Shown here piece by piece: positions 62,801-64,000 of a stretch of 64,000 nt of DNA. The notes below the pieces were generated by a model. The model saw nothing but the letters and a program-made list of their open reading frames with translations, searched no databases and was not told the DNA's origin. Source of the stretch: Colius striatus (taxonomy: Eukaryota; Chordata; Aves; Coliiformes; Coliidae). A program made the translations under genes and the position numbers. The stretch's first letter is position 1. Every line of letters begins with the position of its first letter. Location: NCBI RefSeq assembly GCF_028858725.1, contig NC_084759.1, positions 177,349,770-177,413,769 of the forward strand, given 5' to 3'.

Positions 62801-63034
62801 AGGTGCTCAGGATAGTATAGTCAATATTGTTGCCACAGAAGAAGTTATAGCTGAGATTTGCCTATGTCTTACCTTTGAAAATATCTCCTAGAACAACAAA
62901 GTGACTTGAAGTGATTATCCAGATGCAGATATGGAAAAAATGGTCACTCAATTTACATCTTGTAAATTTGTAAGTTTTTACATCTCACTCAGTAAATTTG
63001 GTTGGGCGTGTAGGTCTGCTTGAGTATAGGAAGA

Positions 63035-63795
63035 ATATTCAGAGGAATTTGGATGGACTGCATCAATAGGCTGAGGCCAATTGTGTGAGGTTTAACAAGG
63101 CCAAGTACCAGGTCCTGCACTTGGGCCACAACAACCCCAGGCAATGCTACAGGCTTGGGGCAGAGTTGCTGGAAAGCTATTTGGCAGAAAAGGACCTGGG
63201 GGTATTGGTCAACAGCCGGCTGAACATGAGACAGCAGTGTGCCCAGGTAGCCAAGAAGGCCAATGGTATCCTGGCTTGTATCAAAAATAGCATGACTCGC
63301 AGGACCAGGGAAAGTGGTTGTCCCCCTGTACTCAGCATTGGCGAGGCCACACCTCAAATACTGCATTCAGTTCTGAGCCCCTCACTACAAGAAAGACATT
63401 GAGGTGCTGGAGCCTGGTCCAGAGATAGGCAATGAAGCTGGTGAAGAGTCTGGAGCACAACTCTTATGAGGACCGTCTGAGGGAACTGGGATTGTTTAGC
63501 CTGTATAAGAGGAGAGTCAGAGGAGACCTTATCATGCTCTCCGGCTATCTGAAAGGAGGTTGTAGTGAAGTGGAGATCAGTCTCTTCTCTGTAGTAATGA
63601 GTGATAGGACAAGAGGAAACTGTCTCAAGTTGCACCAGGAGCTGTTTAGATTGGATATTATAGAAAAATTATTCACTGAAGTTAGAGACTGGCACAGGCT
63701 GCTCAGGAAGGTGGTGAAGTCAACATCCCTGGAGATATTTAAAAGATGTACAGATGAGATACTGACAGACATAGTTTAGTGGCGGGCTTGGCAGC
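63035..63795 (+). mobile_element. CR1 LINE fragment, 3' third including ORF2 end
   Basis: Plus-strand translation of 63085-63402 reads [20 protein letters not shown], then [15 protein letters not shown] and [13 protein letters not shown], the C-terminal region of CR1 ORF2 just after the reverse-transcriptase core. It continues with the CR1 3' blocks GGGAACTGGGATTGTTTAGC and TGGCACAGGCTGCTCAGGAA. The frame is disrupted near the end, so it is inactive. Confidence 0.9.
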
Positions 63796-64000
63796 CACAT
63801 ATCTTTTTCAGCCTGGAGGAGAGATGGCTTCAGCAGGCCTAGCAGTGACCCTCTGGTACCTACACATAGGCTGGCAAGAGGTTTGAGCTGGGTTGTCACT
63901 GAGGTCATGGCAGAAGAATGAGAGAAGGTGGTCAGAATCAGGGGAGGTTTGGTGTCACATGAGGAAAACTTTTCCACAATGAAAATAATTAACTGTTGGC
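63796..64000 (+). mobile_element. Second CR1-like fragment running off the window
   Basis: GCCTGGAGGAGAGATGGCTT followed by GACATGAGGAAAAC-like text (TCACATGAGGAAAACTTTTC at about 63955) resembles the 3' part of another bird CR1 subfamily. The element continues beyond the window edge. The join with the preceding copy near 63795 may be an insertion boundary. Confidence 0.6.

Noticed and set aside
52621..64000. Exons of THAP5 or DNAJB9, expected here from mammalian gene order
   Set aside because: No THAP zinc finger (C2CH) or J-domain (HPD) sequence is visible in any frame. They probably lie beyond the window.
1..64000. CRISPR arrays, tRNA or rRNA genes, complete proviruses
   Set aside because: None seen. 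There is no regular spacer-repeat array, no tRNA A/B box pair in a cloverleaf context, and no gag, pol or env reading frame beyond CR1 remnants.

Overview
This is a vertebrate nuclear window, almost certainly from a bird. The evidence is AT-rich DNA with long introns, many truncated CR1 LINE copies (including the characteristic avian CR1 3' end), and two solo LTRs of types I recognise from bird genomes. There are no bacterial-style operons. Most open frames are chance frames or lie inside repeats.

One gene can be reconstructed end to end: PNPLA8 (calcium-independent phospholipase A2 gamma), on the minus strand. Nine coding exons lie between 50923 (ATG) and 12152 (TGA). Their lengths sum to 2412 nt with every splice phase compatible, giving 803 residues. 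The patatin glycine-rich loop (GGGTRG, 470-475), the nucleophile motif GVSTG (Ser504), the catalytic DGG (Asp648) and a C-terminal SKL peroxisomal signal are all intact. The 5' end lies in a CpG island (about 51640-52620) that holds two candidate noncoding first exons. One follows a TATA-like box. The other lies downstream of two NRF1-like sites, which fits a mitochondrial/peroxisomal enzyme.

Layout. 1-10183: gene-free, with a CA repeat and a solo ERV LTR. 10184-12151: a CR1 copy and the PNPLA8 3' flank/UTR. 12152-51011: PNPLA8 coding exons, with introns carrying several CR1 copies and a TA/CA-rich tract beside a GC-AG splice donor. 51640-52620: promoter CpG island. 53178-54163: a second solo LTR in the same orientation as PNPLA8. 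54164-64000: no recognised gene, with several CR1 fragments, some retaining reverse-transcriptase remains.

The most interesting unexplained item is on the plus strand at 57474-58035. A signal-peptide-like frame ends at a phase-1 splice donor, and 427 bp downstream is a strong acceptor with a compatible phase. Joined, they would encode a 44-residue secreted peptide precursor with a Lys-Arg site. This is a prediction only. In mammals NRCAM and THAP5/DNAJB9 flank PNPLA8; I could not identify exons of any of these here.
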